Assembly: GCA_050180235.1 (NCBI GenBank)
Contig: JBFXEJ010000001.1
Span: 62,001-126,000, forward strand
Direction of reading: 5' to 3'
Length of the DNA stretch: 64,000 bases
DNA from: JAABRU01 sp050180235
GTDB taxonomy: Bacteria; Desulfobacterota; Desulfobacteria; Desulfobacterales; Desulfococcaceae
This document shows positions 17,316 through 26,186 of this stretch, one piece after another; position 1 is the first letter of the stretch, and every line of letters starts with the position of its first letter. Below the pieces are notes generated by a model. That model saw only the letters and a program-made list of their open reading frames with translations. It was not told the DNA's origin and did no database searches. Position numbers and translations under genes: made by a program.

Positions 17316-18818
17316 GGGTTTTTGGACTTTTCCTTTTTTCAGTTTTTTGACTGACTTGGGTTCAGCAGGAAACTCCGCACTCCAGCCACCGCCCACGGCC
17401 TTGTAAATCCGGATCAGATTCTGGGTCACCAGCCCCTGACTGGCAGCCAGACTGTCCTGCTGTTCAAACAAAGTCCGTTCCATATCCAGCACATTCTGAA
17501 AATCCGTCAGCCCGGTTTTATAAAGACTCTGCACCAGTACCACAGATTTCTGAGCGGCCGCGACCGAGCGTTTCAGTGTGTCCAGACGGATACTTTCATT
17601 GGCATATGCTGCCAGACTGTTTTCCACATCTTCGAGCGCACTCAGAACTGTCTGTTCATACACGGCCAAAGACTGCTCGGTTCTGGCCTCTTCCGCCTGA
17701 ATCTGGCTGCGAACCCGTCCCCCGTCAAACAGATTCCACCGGAAAGAGGGGGCCAAAGACCAGTATCGGCTGGCTGCATCAAAAAGTCCGGAACTTGCCT
17801 CAATGCCTATGGAACCGGAAAAAGTGAGTGTGGGATAAAGAGCGGCTGTGGCAACACCGATTCTGGCTGTCTGTGCGGCAAGCTGACGTTCTGCCTGCCG
17901 TATATCCGGTCTCTGACGCAGAAGATTGGCAGGAATCGGCACAAGAATCTCTTTGGGAGGTTTGGGAATGGAACCGGGTTTTGAGAGTTCACCGTGCAGA
18001 ATCTCCGGTTCTTTGCCGATAAGAATTCCCAGGCGGTTGACGGACTGCACCAGTGCGGACTTCAGACTCGGAAGTGTTGATTCTGTCCGGGCAAGGTTCA
18101 GTTCAGCCTGGCGCACATCCAGTTCCGGTGCAATTCCTGCCTCAACACGGGCTTTGGTAATCCGCAGAGATTCCCTCTGGGCTTTGATATTGCTTTGGGC
18201 AAAGCGGATGCGATCCTGCAGGGTTCTCACATCCGTATAAACCGATGCCACTTCCGCGCAGACCCGCACCATGACATCCCGGTAATTCTCCACCGAGGCA
18301 TGATACCCGGCCTCTGCTGATTCCACAGAGCGGCGTATCCTGCCCCAGAAATCCGCTTCCCAACTGCTGTCAAGTCCCAGACTGAAATAATTATCCGGAT
18401 TGTCTGCCAAAGGTGATGTGAGATCTTCCCCGCGTCTGTGCCGCTGTGCTGACCCTTTTCCGTTCACATCCGGAAACTGTTCGCCTTTTGCATATCCAAG
18501 CAGGGCACGGGATTCGTTTATCCGGGCATATGCCTGTTTCAGATTCAGGCTGCCTTCTGCTGCCCGTTGCATCAGGCTGTCAAGCGCCGGATCATCAAAC
18601 ACCTTCCACCACTTTTCCGCTGCTGTCCCGCCTGCGCTCATTCCCCTGAACAGTTCCATATGCCACGCGTCCGGCATCTGTGTTTCAGGCGGAACATAAT
18701 CCGGTCCTGCGCTTCTGCAGCTTTGCAACAGACATAGACACAGAAAAAGCGTAAGAACAGGCATCTTTCTGCTGAACCGGCACATCTCTGTTCCGAAAAT
18801 CATACTATTTTTTTTCAT
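17313..18818 (-). CDS. TolC/OprM-type outer-membrane efflux lipoprotein (NodT family)
   Basis: 501 residues. A lipoprotein signal with lipobox LLQSC precedes GPDYVPPETQMPDAW, typical of RND-efflux outer-membrane factors. Two repeated helical/beta modules follow (RINESRALLGYAKGEQFPDV… and QLAAQTARIGVATAALYPTLTFSGSIG), as in OprM. The channel would link an inner-membrane pump and periplasmic adaptor to the outside, but neither gene is nearby. AGGAGA precedes the ATG. The stop codon lies in the terminal bases of repeat B, so the original C-terminus may have been altered by its insertion. Confidence 0.92.
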   Translation of the reverse strand: MKKNSMIFGTEMCRFSRKMPVLTLFLCLCLLQSCRSAGPDYVPPETQMPDAWHMELFRGMSAGGTAAEKWWKVFDDPALDSLMQRAAEGSLNLKQAYARINESRALLGYAKGEQFPDVNGKGSAQRHRRGEDLTSPLADNPDNYFSLGLDSSWEADFWGRIRRSVESAEAGYHASVENYRDVMVRVCAEVASVYTDVRTLQDRIRFAQSNIKAQRESLRITKARVEAGIAPELDVRQAELNLARTESTLPSLKSALVQSVNRLGILIGKEPEILHGELSKPGSIPKPPKEILVPIPANLLRQRPDIRQAERQLAAQTARIGVATAALYPTLTFSGSIGIEASSGLFDAASRYWSLAPSFRWNLFDGGRVRSQIQAEEARTEQSLAVYEQTVLSALEDVENSLAAYANESIRLDTLKRSVAAAQKSVVLVQSLYKTGLTDFQNVLDMERTLFEQQDSLAASQGLVTQNLIRIYKAVGGGWSAEFPAEPKSVKKLKKGKVQKP

Positions 18819-18847
18819 CTGAATTTCTCCTGCTTTTGGCTGTCACG

Positions 18848-18989
18848 TTAGGTGATTTCCATTAATGATTATACCGTTTTTCGTAGGGTGGGCACGGCTT
18901 TTTGTGCCCGCCGTCCTGCTGAAACGGCGGGCACAAAAAGCCGTGCCCGCCCTGCAATGATGGTACATTTTTTCATGGAAATCGCTTTA
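18848..18989. repeat. 142-bp palindromic element, family 1, copy C
   Basis: TTAGGTGATTTCCATTAATG … ATGGAAATCGCTTTA with the conserved GGGCACGGC / GCCGTGCCC hairpin. Located 30 bases upstream of the TolC-type gene. Confidence 0.9.
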
Positions 18990-19014
18990 TCAGCAAATAT
19001 CATCTGTGCTGTTT

Positions 19015-21258
19015 TTAAAACAAATCCAGACTTGCCTGACCTTCCTTTTTTATTTCCCACCTGTTATTTACGACTTCCGCTGCAACCTCTTTAAGAATTT
19101 TCAGTATGGTCTGGTTTTCAGGAGTTACACCGTTTTTTAAAAGCGGCATAATATCCAGTATAATGTCATCAGTTGTGGGTTTTACATTTTCAAATTCTTT
19201 GCGCTTCATGTATGACAGCAGAAAGTATTTTATCCGCAAATCAAGCGGGATTTTTGTTTTGAATTTCTGCTCTCTGCGAATGTGAAAGCATTTGTCTTTT
19301 TCATCATAATTGAACTGATCTATCAGCAGAGGTGTCAAATCCCTGTATTCACGGCTGAGAATATCAAGAAAACCGTATTCAAGACCTTTTATGATCAGTT
19401 CATTGTTTATATCTTCAAGACTTGCTCCGTTATTTCCGGCAATCACAGATTCAATTGTTTCAATTATCAAATCATATACATCACTTCCCAGTTTAAATTT
19501 CTGAATTGTCTTCGGAGTTTGCTTTTTTATGAAATTGATGATCAACTGCCCGGACAAAACCGAAAACGGGTTTTGACGTTTCTTGAAACTTGTCTGCCCG
19601 TTTTCCTGCTTTACTGCTCCCGCATATTCAAAACCGCATTTTTCAGCAGTATCAACGATAATATGCCAATAATGAGGGTCTTTGTGTGCAAAAACAAAGG
19701 ACATCCAGCGGTCAAATTTCAGCACCCGGTACATTTCTCTGATGGATTTTGCCAGTAAACCGCTGTATTCATCTCTTGTTTTCCCAAGTCTGCCGCCTTC
19801 TATGACTTCTTTCTGTCTGTCATCATCACTCACTTCCAAATCCAGCCAGGCATTCCACATAACGGACAAATCCAGATAAGGGATTTTTGCACCATAAGGC
19901 GGATCAGTGTAAATATAATCAATGCTTTCATCTTCTATCTGGCTGAGATCGGTTGCAGTACCTTTTATTATTCTGATGTTTTTAACATTTTCTGCTTTGA
20001 CAGATTGCGCTATCTCTTTTTTTGCATCCAAAACTCTTTTATACTTTTTCCTGAAATTCTCAAAAATATCTAATTGAGCAGGTTCATTTGCAATTCTGTA
20101 TCTGTAATATGCAAATGCTCCTGAATTCGGCCCTCCGCTTTTCCCGGCATGAGTGGTTAAATTTGAGAGTGTTATTGCACTTGAAAACGCAAGAAGCAGA
20201 GTATTTTTAATTGCCCTGTTTTGAATTTTTCCAATCAAATGTTTCAAAAATGCCAACTGTGCAAGCTGCTCATCCGAAAACAAGTTATCAACTGTTTCAG
20301 CATCAGCCCCTTTCATGTTAATAGGTTCAGTCGGATATTCATATTTATTTTTCGACTCCTGTATTTCTTTTTTTGTTTTAGGACATTTTTTTAAAAAATG
20401 TTTTTCTATTTTTTCAAATTCATTTTGGAGATCATCGAATTTAACAGGCATGATAAGGCTGGTTACAATAAAAAGAGAGAGAGGATTTAAATCAATATGT
20501 ATTGCTTTTCTCCCTAAAATCATTGCTTCAATTGCCGTGACCCCTGTACCGCCGAAAGGATCCAAAACCGTATCAGAGGGTTTGGTGAAATGTTTGATAT
20601 AGTGCTGGAGTATATCCCAGCTTTGACGGGTGAAATACCCATGTACCCCAAAATGCCGTTTGGTGGCCTGTTTTTTTACATTTATTGTTTTTGGCAGTTT
20701 TATATCTCTGTAGGAAAATTTGTCTTTGCTTTCATACTGTTCATCTTTTTCCTTCAATATCTGCTTTTCCGCAAATCTGTCAGGAGCCAAAAGATTTTCA
20801 ATTTCATCCCAATGCTTATCTATTTCAGACAGTTGAAAGAACAGCAAAGGTTCTTTTTTCTCTTTTGAATAGGCAACAAATTCCTTCCCGTTGCAAAGTG
20901 CAAAAATATCGGCCAGTATATCCGGATGTATGGCATAGGAATAAACCTGTTCAATATGATCACCTGTCAGTATGTTTTCCTCCGGTGCTTTTGCATCAAG
21001 AACCCAGGCATATTTCCCATTTATTTCAAAAAGATAATCCGGGATAATTTTTATTTCCCTTTTTTGGCTGCCGATTTTTACAAATGGATGAACCAGTGTT
21101 TTGCTGTATACGATCCGGTTATGCCCATATGCTTTGTACCCCAGTTTTTTTACAATCGGATTTATCAGTTCTTCTCTTACAGCATCCTCCTTAAACTCTC
21201 CTGAGCCAAGAATCTGAAAATCAAAATCCCCGAAAAAACTGTTCCCAATGCCTCTCAT
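19015..21258 (-). CDS. Nuclease-like domain fused to DNA methyltransferase
   Basis: 747 residues. The N-terminal ~160 resemble the HsdR-type PD-(D/E)XK fold: IIPDYLFEINGKYAWVLDAKAP has PD at 73-74 and D88-x-K90. A methyltransferase follows, with the SAM motif LDPFGGTG (about 232-239) and catalytic YTDPPYG (450-456). The C-terminal region is shared with the partial gene at 3-1733. It may be a single-chain restriction-modification enzyme or an orphan methylase with a targeting domain; which bases it methylates is unknown. Base composition is slightly more AT-rich than flanking genes. AAAGGA precedes ATG 21258. No specificity subunit or separate restriction gene is adjacent. Confidence 0.85.
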   Translation of the reverse strand: MRGIGNSFFGDFDFQILGSGEFKEDAVREELINPIVKKLGYKAYGHNRIVYSKTLVHPFVKIGSQKREIKIIPDYLFEINGKYAWVLDAKAPEENILTGDHIEQVYSYAIHPDILADIFALCNGKEFVAYSKEKKEPLLFFQLSEIDKHWDEIENLLAPDRFAEKQILKEKDEQYESKDKFSYRDIKLPKTINVKKQATKRHFGVHGYFTRQSWDILQHYIKHFTKPSDTVLDPFGGTGVTAIEAMILGRKAIHIDLNPLSLFIVTSLIMPVKFDDLQNEFEKIEKHFLKKCPKTKKEIQESKNKYEYPTEPINMKGADAETVDNLFSDEQLAQLAFLKHLIGKIQNRAIKNTLLLAFSSAITLSNLTTHAGKSGGPNSGAFAYYRYRIANEPAQLDIFENFRKKYKRVLDAKKEIAQSVKAENVKNIRIIKGTATDLSQIEDESIDYIYTDPPYGAKIPYLDLSVMWNAWLDLEVSDDDRQKEVIEGGRLGKTRDEYSGLLAKSIREMYRVLKFDRWMSFVFAHKDPHYWHIIVDTAEKCGFEYAGAVKQENGQTSFKKRQNPFSVLSGQLIINFIKKQTPKTIQKFKLGSDVYDLIIETIESVIAGNNGASLEDINNELIIKGLEYGFLDILSREYRDLTPLLIDQFNYDEKDKCFHIRREQKFKTKIPLDLRIKYFLLSYMKRKEFENVKPTTDDIILDIMPLLKNGVTPENQTILKILKEVAAEVVNNRWEIKKEGQASLDLF

Positions 21259-21382
21259 ATATACGGAAATTCCTTTCTTAACAAATTTTTATAAGCAAAT
21301 CTGATTCCCTGAATTTCAGATGAACGCCGGTGTTCTGCAAAAATTCATATTATACCAATTCCCCATTGGTTTGATCCAATAT

Positions 21383-21454
21383 TAGACCTCTTTCCAAAGT
21401 CAATTTTTATCCAATAAAATCAATGGAGCAATTCCGACTTTTGCAAGAGGTCTA
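21383..21454. repeat. 72-bp inverted repeat nested in the family 2 element
   Basis: TAGACCTCTTTCCAAAGTC at the left pairs 17 of 19 with the right arm ending GCAAGAGGTCTA. Looks like a small transposon end pair without a gene. Confidence 0.6.
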
Positions 21455-21480
21455 TTGTCATTTTTTCCGCTGTTCCGTGT

Positions 21481-21512
21481 GTGCAAAAAACCGCTCCGCT
21501 TAATTTTTGCAC
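21481..21512. repeat. Conserved 32-bp palindromic motif, copy 1
   Basis: Starts GTGCAAAAAACCGCTCCGC and ends TTTTTGCAC, with complementary ends. The same 32 bases recur at 57427-57457 (one mismatch region at the start) and, exactly reverse-complemented, at 62041-62072. Confidence 0.85.
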
Positions 21513-21715
21513 TCCTCCGCGGATCAGGCATGATTGTATCAGGTCAATAGAGAACCGGTATTATACGCTACCGTCATGCCGACAAAAGTTTGTATCCGGA
21601 ACCTGTTGAAATTAATGGATTCCGGCTTTAGCCGGAATAACGGTGAAAGGCCGTGGCTGAAAAGCAACTGCGTATTTCCTGTATTTATTGTTTATTTTTC
21701 CGTGAAAGGCCGGTC

Positions 21716-22432
21716 TCAGTCCATTTTTTCCCTGAAAACCGGAAATTTTACCGTAGTGCCAAAAAAAACGGAATGGGATTCATCTCCGGTTTCTATGGTG
21801 ATTTTTATGGCTGAAGGTGTTGCATATCTGAATTCCTGGGAATCGGAATCCCAGTCTTCATGTTCCATGCCTTCCTCATCATAATAAATGAATTTCAGGG
21901 ACTTGACATTATCGCACAGAACCGGATCTGCGGCTTTTTCCTCAAATCCCGCGGGAAATTTGGGATAGGGGGGAAGATTGTCAGAGCGTTTGAGCACATA
22001 ACGCTTATCCTGAGTATCGCTGACATAATACACTATAGAGGCAATGCCGCTGCGCTCATCCTTTGTCAGAGACATATGCGCTGAAGAGGCAAAGCGGAAA
22101 CGGGAAAAACTTCCGCTTCCGGTATAGAATGTGTCTCCAACCATGCGCCAGGGATCAGGGTCAGAATCAAATTTCGGTTTGGCATATCCGGGAGGAAGAT
22201 CAACATATGCGGATTTCAGATCCTCGGTCATCCGTCCCAGGCAGTTGTTCATCATATCACAGACATCAATGCCTTCCTGAATGGCTCCTGCTTTTGAAAA
22301 TACAGCCTGATAAGATCCGAAAATGGTTGTCACCACAATGGCAAAAATAAAAATGGAAATCAGAATCTCAAACAGGGTGAAACCGCTTTGGCAGGATTTC
22401 CGGAAACATTTGCAGCATACTCCCTTTTTCAT
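21716..22432 (-). CDS. gspJ: Type II secretion pseudopilin GspJ
   Basis: Minor pseudopilin of the type II secretion system. Start ATG 22432, with AGGACAGGGAG upstream; the longer frame to 22501 runs into gspI. Prepilin signal SCQSG^FTLFEILISIFIFAIVV with cleavage after Gly and Glu at +5. The 238-residue protein is last in the F-G-H-I-J cluster. gspK, usually next, is not here: the following sequence is repeats and then the methyltransferase. Confidence 0.88.
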   Translation of the reverse strand: MKKGVCCKCFRKSCQSGFTLFEILISIFIFAIVVTTIFGSYQAVFSKAGAIQEGIDVCDMMNNCLGRMTEDLKSAYVDLPPGYAKPKFDSDPDPWRMVGDTFYTGSGSFSRFRFASSAHMSLTKDERSGIASIVYYVSDTQDKRYVLKRSDNLPPYPKFPAGFEEKAADPVLCDNVKSLKFIYYDEEGMEHEDWDSDSQEFRYATPSAIKITIETGDESHSVFFGTTVKFPVFREKMD

Positions 22433-22442
22433 CTCCCTGTCC

Positions 22443-22850
22443 TTATTTGTCTTCCGGCATAAGCCGGTATGTCCGGAAACTGTAATTGAATTCCCCCTCA
22501 TTGAGAGTGACTCTCACATCAATGCGCTTGAGGTCTTTGGCAGCTTCGCCCAGTTCCTCGGATTCCACATCCTCCACTTCAACAGTCCAGGCATAACCGG
22601 GAAATTCATCTCCGTAATCTCCGGAAGAATTTCCCTGGAACTCATCGGGTTTTGTTTCCAGTTCAGCCATTGTGCGCTGGGCCAGCAGCGGCGCATTGGT
22701 GTAAAATCTGACAGAACCGCTCATGGAAATGGTCTGGGAGTGCAGACGGTATACGGCAGTAAGCACAATTGCCATAATGGAAACCGCAGCCATAACCTCC
22801 AGCAGGGTAAACCCTTTGTATTCAGTCTTCAAATCCCTTATATTCATCAT
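22443..22850 (-). CDS. gspI: Type II secretion pseudopilin GspI
   Basis: 135 residues with prepilin signal EYKG^FTLLEVMAAVSIMAIVLTAVY. GspI nucleates the pseudopilus tip with J and K. It overlaps gspH by 29 bases, showing tight translational coupling. Confidence 0.88.
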   Translation of the reverse strand: MMNIRDLKTEYKGFTLLEVMAAVSIMAIVLTAVYRLHSQTISMSGSVRFYTNAPLLAQRTMAELETKPDEFQGNSSGDYGDEFPGYAWTVEVEDVESEELGEAAKDLKRIDVRVTLNEGEFNYSFRTYRLMPEDK

Positions 22851-23364
22851 ATATCGCTATATTGGGAAGAAAAGGTTCTATCAGCAGAGATTTTATGTCC
22901 CCGTCACTGTTTTCCAGATGAATGATCACCTTGTCCGAATATCCTTTTGGGGAAAAGCGGATGAGGGCCTCTCCGTAGGAAACCCTTTCACCGTCCGGAT
23001 ATTCCACATCGCTGACATCCGTATCCTCCGGAAATTCATCTCCGCCCTCGGCTGCTGCCCCGGCATCCTCTTCAGACATGGTATCATTTGTGATCCACAT
23101 TTTTCTGCTGTCCGGACTGATATGCAGGGTGTGCATGGTCCGGCTTCGGATGGCATTCTGCCTGAGCTGCTGCACCTGCATGATGATCCTGCGGGTCAGT
23201 TTCCGGGTTCCGTCTGTCAGAACTGATCCCTGAAAACGGGGAAGGGCAAAGGAAAGCATGACCCCGATCAGGGCAATGACGACAATCAGTTCAATAAGGG
23301 TATAGCCGCGGGAAAAACCGTGTGAAGAATTTCTTCGGAACAAAAGATTTAATCTATTTCCCAA
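22822..23364 (-). CDS. gspH: Type II secretion pseudopilin GspH
   Basis: 180 residues. Prepilin signal FSRG^YTLIELIVVIALIGVML, with Tyr instead of Phe at +1, which is tolerated. Connector between the GspG filament and the I-J-K tip. Overlaps gspG by 16 bases and gspI by 29. Confidence 0.87.
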   Translation of the reverse strand: MGNRLNLLFRRNSSHGFSRGYTLIELIVVIALIGVMLSFALPRFQGSVLTDGTRKLTRRIIMQVQQLRQNAIRSRTMHTLHISPDSRKMWITNDTMSEEDAGAAAEGGDEFPEDTDVSDVEYPDGERVSYGEALIRFSPKGYSDKVIIHLENSDGDIKSLLIEPFLPNIAIYDEYKGFED

Positions 23365-23804
23365 CTGTTGATATCCTTGTTGGCATCCTCGCCTTCGGGA
23401 ACGCCGTCCGCACCATAGCAGATGATGTCAAAATCCCCGTGCATTCCAGGGCTGAGATACACATATTCAAAACCCCAGGGATCTTTGGGTACTTTGTTTT
23501 TTTCCAGATAACCGCCCTTGCGCCAGTTCTGGGCAGAGGAACCGGTGGATGGCTGCTCCACCAGAGCGAGCAGTCCCTGTTCTGTGGTGGGATATGATCC
23601 GTTATCCAGTTTATACAGTTTCAGAGCGGTTTCCAGACTGGCGATCTGGGTTGTGGCCTTCATCTGTTTGGCCTGATCCGGCCGTTCCATAATCCGCGGC
23701 ACGATCAGCCCTGCAAGAATGCCCAGAATCACGATAACCACCATAAGTTCAATCAGGGTGAAACCCTGCTTGTCCAAAGTTCGCATCAGCAGTCTTCTTT
23801 TCAT
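23349..23804 (-). CDS. gspG: Type II secretion major pseudopilin GspG
   Basis: 151 residues from ATG 23804, which has GGAGG six bases upstream; the longer frame to 23840 lacks this. Prepilin signal DKQG^FTLIELMVVIVILGILAGLIVPRI, then the GspG landmarks GSYPTTEQGL and KDPWGFEYVYLSPG. The C-terminal region (GADGVPEGEDANKDI) matches the calcium-binding loop of GspG. It builds the periplasmic pseudopilus. Confidence 0.95.
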   Translation of the reverse strand: MKRRLLMRTLDKQGFTLIELMVVIVILGILAGLIVPRIMERPDQAKQMKATTQIASLETALKLYKLDNGSYPTTEQGLLALVEQPSTGSSAQNWRKGGYLEKNKVPKDPWGFEYVYLSPGMHGDFDIICYGADGVPEGEDANKDINSWEID

Positions 23805-23827
23805 TTTTTTCCTCCGTTTAAAAAAAT

Positions 23828-23934
23828 GTTTAATGCTCAATGGTGAATGTTTAATGAAAAATTATCAATTCATAATTACATCATTCACCATTCATAATTC
23901 ACCATTCACCATTCATAATTCATCATTCACCATT
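23828..23934. repeat. AT-rich short direct repeats between gspF and gspG
   Basis: Several imperfect copies of ATTCACCATTCATAATT fill the gap. A similar tract (TTGAATGTTTAATGC type) separates etfB from the FeS oxidoreductase at 47380-47458, so operon gaps in this genome seem prone to this kind of repeat. Not CRISPR: no spacers. Confidence 0.7.
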
Positions 23935-25159
23935 ACTTTATCAGTTCATTCATTTCAAATATGGGAAGGCATATGGACAGCACAATAAACCCGACAATAG
24001 CTGCCATCACCAGAATCATCATGGGTTCCAGCAGCGCAGTCATGCCCACCACTGCTGTTTCCACTTCGTTTTCATACACATCTGCAACTTTGTTGAGCAT
24101 GGGCTCCAGTTCCCCGCTCTGTTCTCCCACCAGTATCATCTGAATGGAAAGCGGGGGAAAGACATCGGTTTCGGATAAGGAAATGCCCAGACCCTGTCCT
24201 TTGCCCACATCTTCGGATGCCTTGCTGATGGCATCACTCAGCAGCACATTGCCCACAATGTTTCTGACAATATCCAGGGCATTGAGCATGGTCACGCCGT
24301 TTTCAAGCAGAGAACCCAGGGTACGGGCAAAACGGGCCACAGCCAGTTTTCTGATCAGCCCGCCTGCAAGGGGCAGTTGCAGCATCAGACGATCCCACTG
24401 ATACCTGCCTTTTTCCGTTTTTCTGAACTGGCCCAGCCCGATAAAAAATCCGGCAATCCCCAAAAGAAATGCCCACCAGTAGGTCTTGAAAAATTCGCTG
24501 ATGGCAATGAGAAAACGGGTGGGAGCGGGAAGGGCCTTGTCCATATCGGAAAAAATCGTGGCAATGCTGGGAACAATAAAGGTCAGCAGAAAAAACAGCA
24601 CCAGCACACCGATCACGGCCATCAGCACCGGATAGGCCAGAGCTGAGCGAATCCGGCTTCGGAGTGCCTGCTGTTTTTCCGTAATGTCGGCCAGCCGATC
24701 CAGCACAATTTCCAGAGTTCCGGAAGATTCCCCGGCTCTGACCATATTGATGAAAAGAGAGGAAAATACACCCGGAAATTTGGCCAAAGCCGCAGCAAAG
24801 GTATTGCCCTCCACAATGGTATCCTTGATCTGGGCCATCACCCTTTTGAATCCCTGGGGTTTGGTATAGGGAATCAGGGTATCCAGGGCGGAAACCAGGG
24901 GAAAGCCCGCGCCGGTCAGTGTGGACAACTGCCGGGTCATCAGAGCCACCTCCGCAGGCCGGACACGGGTGAATGAGCGGGAAAATCCGGAAAAACGCAC
25001 AGATTTCCGCGCCGGGGCATCCTGGGTTTCTTTAATATCTGTGGGGAAAATCTTCGAAGATCTAAGTTTCTGCCGCGCTGCAAAAGCACTTTCAGCGTCA
25101 ATAATGCCGGAAACCGACTTTCCTTTGAGATTCAATCCGCTGTATTCGTAAACTGGCAT
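23933..25159 (-). CDS. gspF: Type II secretion inner-membrane platform protein GspF
   Basis: 408 residues, the normal length. MPVYEYSGLNLKGKSVSG is the standard N-terminus. Two GspF/PilC domains are seen (about 70-195 and 275-395), with three membrane helices (about 170-190, 220-240, 375-400) and motifs FSSLFINMVRAGESSG and FPPLSIQMILVGEQSG. First gene of the minus-strand cluster; the ATPase gspE and secretin gspD are not in the window. Confidence 0.95.
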   Translation of the reverse strand: MPVYEYSGLNLKGKSVSGIIDAESAFAARQKLRSSKIFPTDIKETQDAPARKSVRFSGFSRSFTRVRPAEVALMTRQLSTLTGAGFPLVSALDTLIPYTKPQGFKRVMAQIKDTIVEGNTFAAALAKFPGVFSSLFINMVRAGESSGTLEIVLDRLADITEKQQALRSRIRSALAYPVLMAVIGVLVLFFLLTFIVPSIATIFSDMDKALPAPTRFLIAISEFFKTYWWAFLLGIAGFFIGLGQFRKTEKGRYQWDRLMLQLPLAGGLIRKLAVARFARTLGSLLENGVTMLNALDIVRNIVGNVLLSDAISKASEDVGKGQGLGISLSETDVFPPLSIQMILVGEQSGELEPMLNKVADVYENEVETAVVGMTALLEPMMILVMAAIVGFIVLSICLPIFEMNELIK

Positions 25160-25552
25160 GGCTGTCTTTTAAAGTTTTTTCCGAAATTCTTCTGCATTAA
25201 CGCATATAAAAATAATGCGGTTCAGGCATACTGCCTGCAAAAATCAGGTAGCTGCATATGTCAAAAGGAAATCATACCCTTATTCTGTCCTATTTTCAAG
25301 AGAATTATGGCATGAGTCCGGGATACGTCCATGTTTTTTCTTTTTCTGAAGGATTATTAATTATTATTTTCAGATAATTGTATAAAATTTCTGCCATCCT
25401 CTGCAAAGAATGGATAAATGTCGCTGCCCTTTCCACCTGAATTTTTTATCGGCAATATTTTTTACTGATTTTTTTGACATTTACCGTATTTTTTTATATA
25501 GGGAATTCCATGCAGACAAAAGAACATAAGGATATATTAAAATTTCCCATAT

Positions 25553-25592
25553 AAAGCCTCCCGAAAATTCTGACAGTCCTTCGGGAGGCTTT
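25553..25592. terminator. Hairpin, possible terminator
   Basis: AAAGCCTCCCGAA and TTCGGGAGGCTTT form a perfect 13-bp stem with a 14-base loop. The U-tract is short on both strands. It could end a plus-strand transcript or insulate gspF from what lies to the right. Confidence 0.55.
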
Positions 25593-25629
25593 CCCACCTT
25601 AGATTATGAGCGGTCTTCCGGAAAAAAAC

Positions 25630-25770
25630 TTAGGTGATTTCCATTAAAGATTATACCGTTTTTCGTAGGGCGGGCACGGCTTTTTGTGCCCGCCGTCCTG
25701 CTGAAACAGTGGGCACAAAAAGCCGTGCCCACCCTACAATATGGTACATTTTTTCATGGAAATCGCCTTA
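25630..25770. repeat. 142-bp palindromic element family 1, copy D
   Basis: TTAGGTGATTTCCATTAAAG … ATGGAAATCGCCTTA around the GGGCACGGC/GCCGTGCCC hairpin; 141 bp here. Confidence 0.9.
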
Positions 25771-25879
25771 TTGTTGCCATATTCAAAGCAATGTAAAAGA
25801 AAACAGGCTGATGGCGGATTTCTGAACTTACTGTTTCCGCTGCCCTGTGAAAATTGTTTTCCGGAAGTCCCCATCCTCA

Positions 25880-25955
25880 TCCACTGAAAAAGCCAAACCT
25901 GCCGAAATGCAGGCGCGGAAAGCCGCGGGTCTGACAAAGACAGCCGGGCTGCCAG
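25880..25955 (+). ncRNA. Cyclic di-GMP-I (GEMM) riboswitch aptamer
   Basis: The plus strand shows the GEMM-I landmarks in order: GCCAAACC, a short stem closed by a GAAA tetraloop (TGC-CGAAA-TGCA), GGCGCGGAAAGCCGCGGGTCT, and AGCCGGGCTGCC at the 3' end. These are the conserved A-rich joins and tetraloop/receptor elements of c-di-GMP-I riboswitches as seen in Geobacter and other Desulfobacterota. A terminator follows and shares the aptamer's last bases, as expected for an OFF or ON transcription switch. No open reading frame follows on this strand for more than 1 kb, so the regulated gene is missing or very small. Confidence 0.8.
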
Positions 25956-25977
25956 TTAGGGGCAGTCCGGCTTTTTT
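25943..25977 (+). terminator. Terminator of the c-di-GMP riboswitch
   Basis: GCCGG-CTGCC pairs with GGCAG-CCGGC (two five-pair stems split by a G/T bulge), loop AGTTAGG, then six T. The left arm is part of the aptamer, so ligand binding and termination should compete. Confidence 0.78.
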
Positions 25978-26116
25978 ATGTTCAGGCAGTGGTAAGTCCG
26001 GAATACAAAACCATATGCTATACCATTACCTGAAACATTTCGGTTGTAAAATACCGCATTCGAGATGCTTGTTTCAGCATTTTATAAAAATTTTTTAAGT
26101 ATAGATATTGTTTAAA

Positions 26117-26186
26117 CAGCCACAAATAACACGAATCTGCACGAATGCACAAAACATAATTCGTGTCATTCGTGAAATTCGTGGCT
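26117..26186. repeat. Dispersed ACGAAT-rich inverted repeat
   Basis: AGCCACAAATAACACGAATC at the left and ATTCGTGAAATTCGTGGCT at the right are imperfect complements. Non-coding. Confidence 0.55.

Larger units (their letters stand above)
21351..21563. repeat. Family 2 element, copy a
   Basis: Imperfect terminal inverted repeats: ATACCAATTCCCCATTGG at the left and, in complement, ATACCGGTTCTCTATTGA at the right. Related elements are at 30295-30397 and 57371-57507, with a half copy at 55349-55379. Copies a and d also share the internal palindrome beginning GTGCAAAAAACCGC. Confidence 0.65.
21259..21715. other. Intergenic region with nested repeats
   Basis: Contains a family 2 element (21351-21563) with a 70-bp inverted repeat and a conserved palindrome nested in it, plus a GATTCCGGCTTTAGCCGGAAT palindrome near 21617. 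No gene seen. Confidence 0.65.

Noticed and set aside
18852..19094. Small frames inside family 1 repeats (TAFCARR… peptides)
   Set aside because: The same peptide appears at several copies only because the repeat DNA is the same; no ribosome sites.
23828..23934. Possible CRISPR array
   Set aside because: Repeats are short, imperfect and directly adjacent with no spacers.
25847..26098. 83-codon frame overlapping the riboswitch
   Set aside because: Would read through the aptamer and terminator; no domain.
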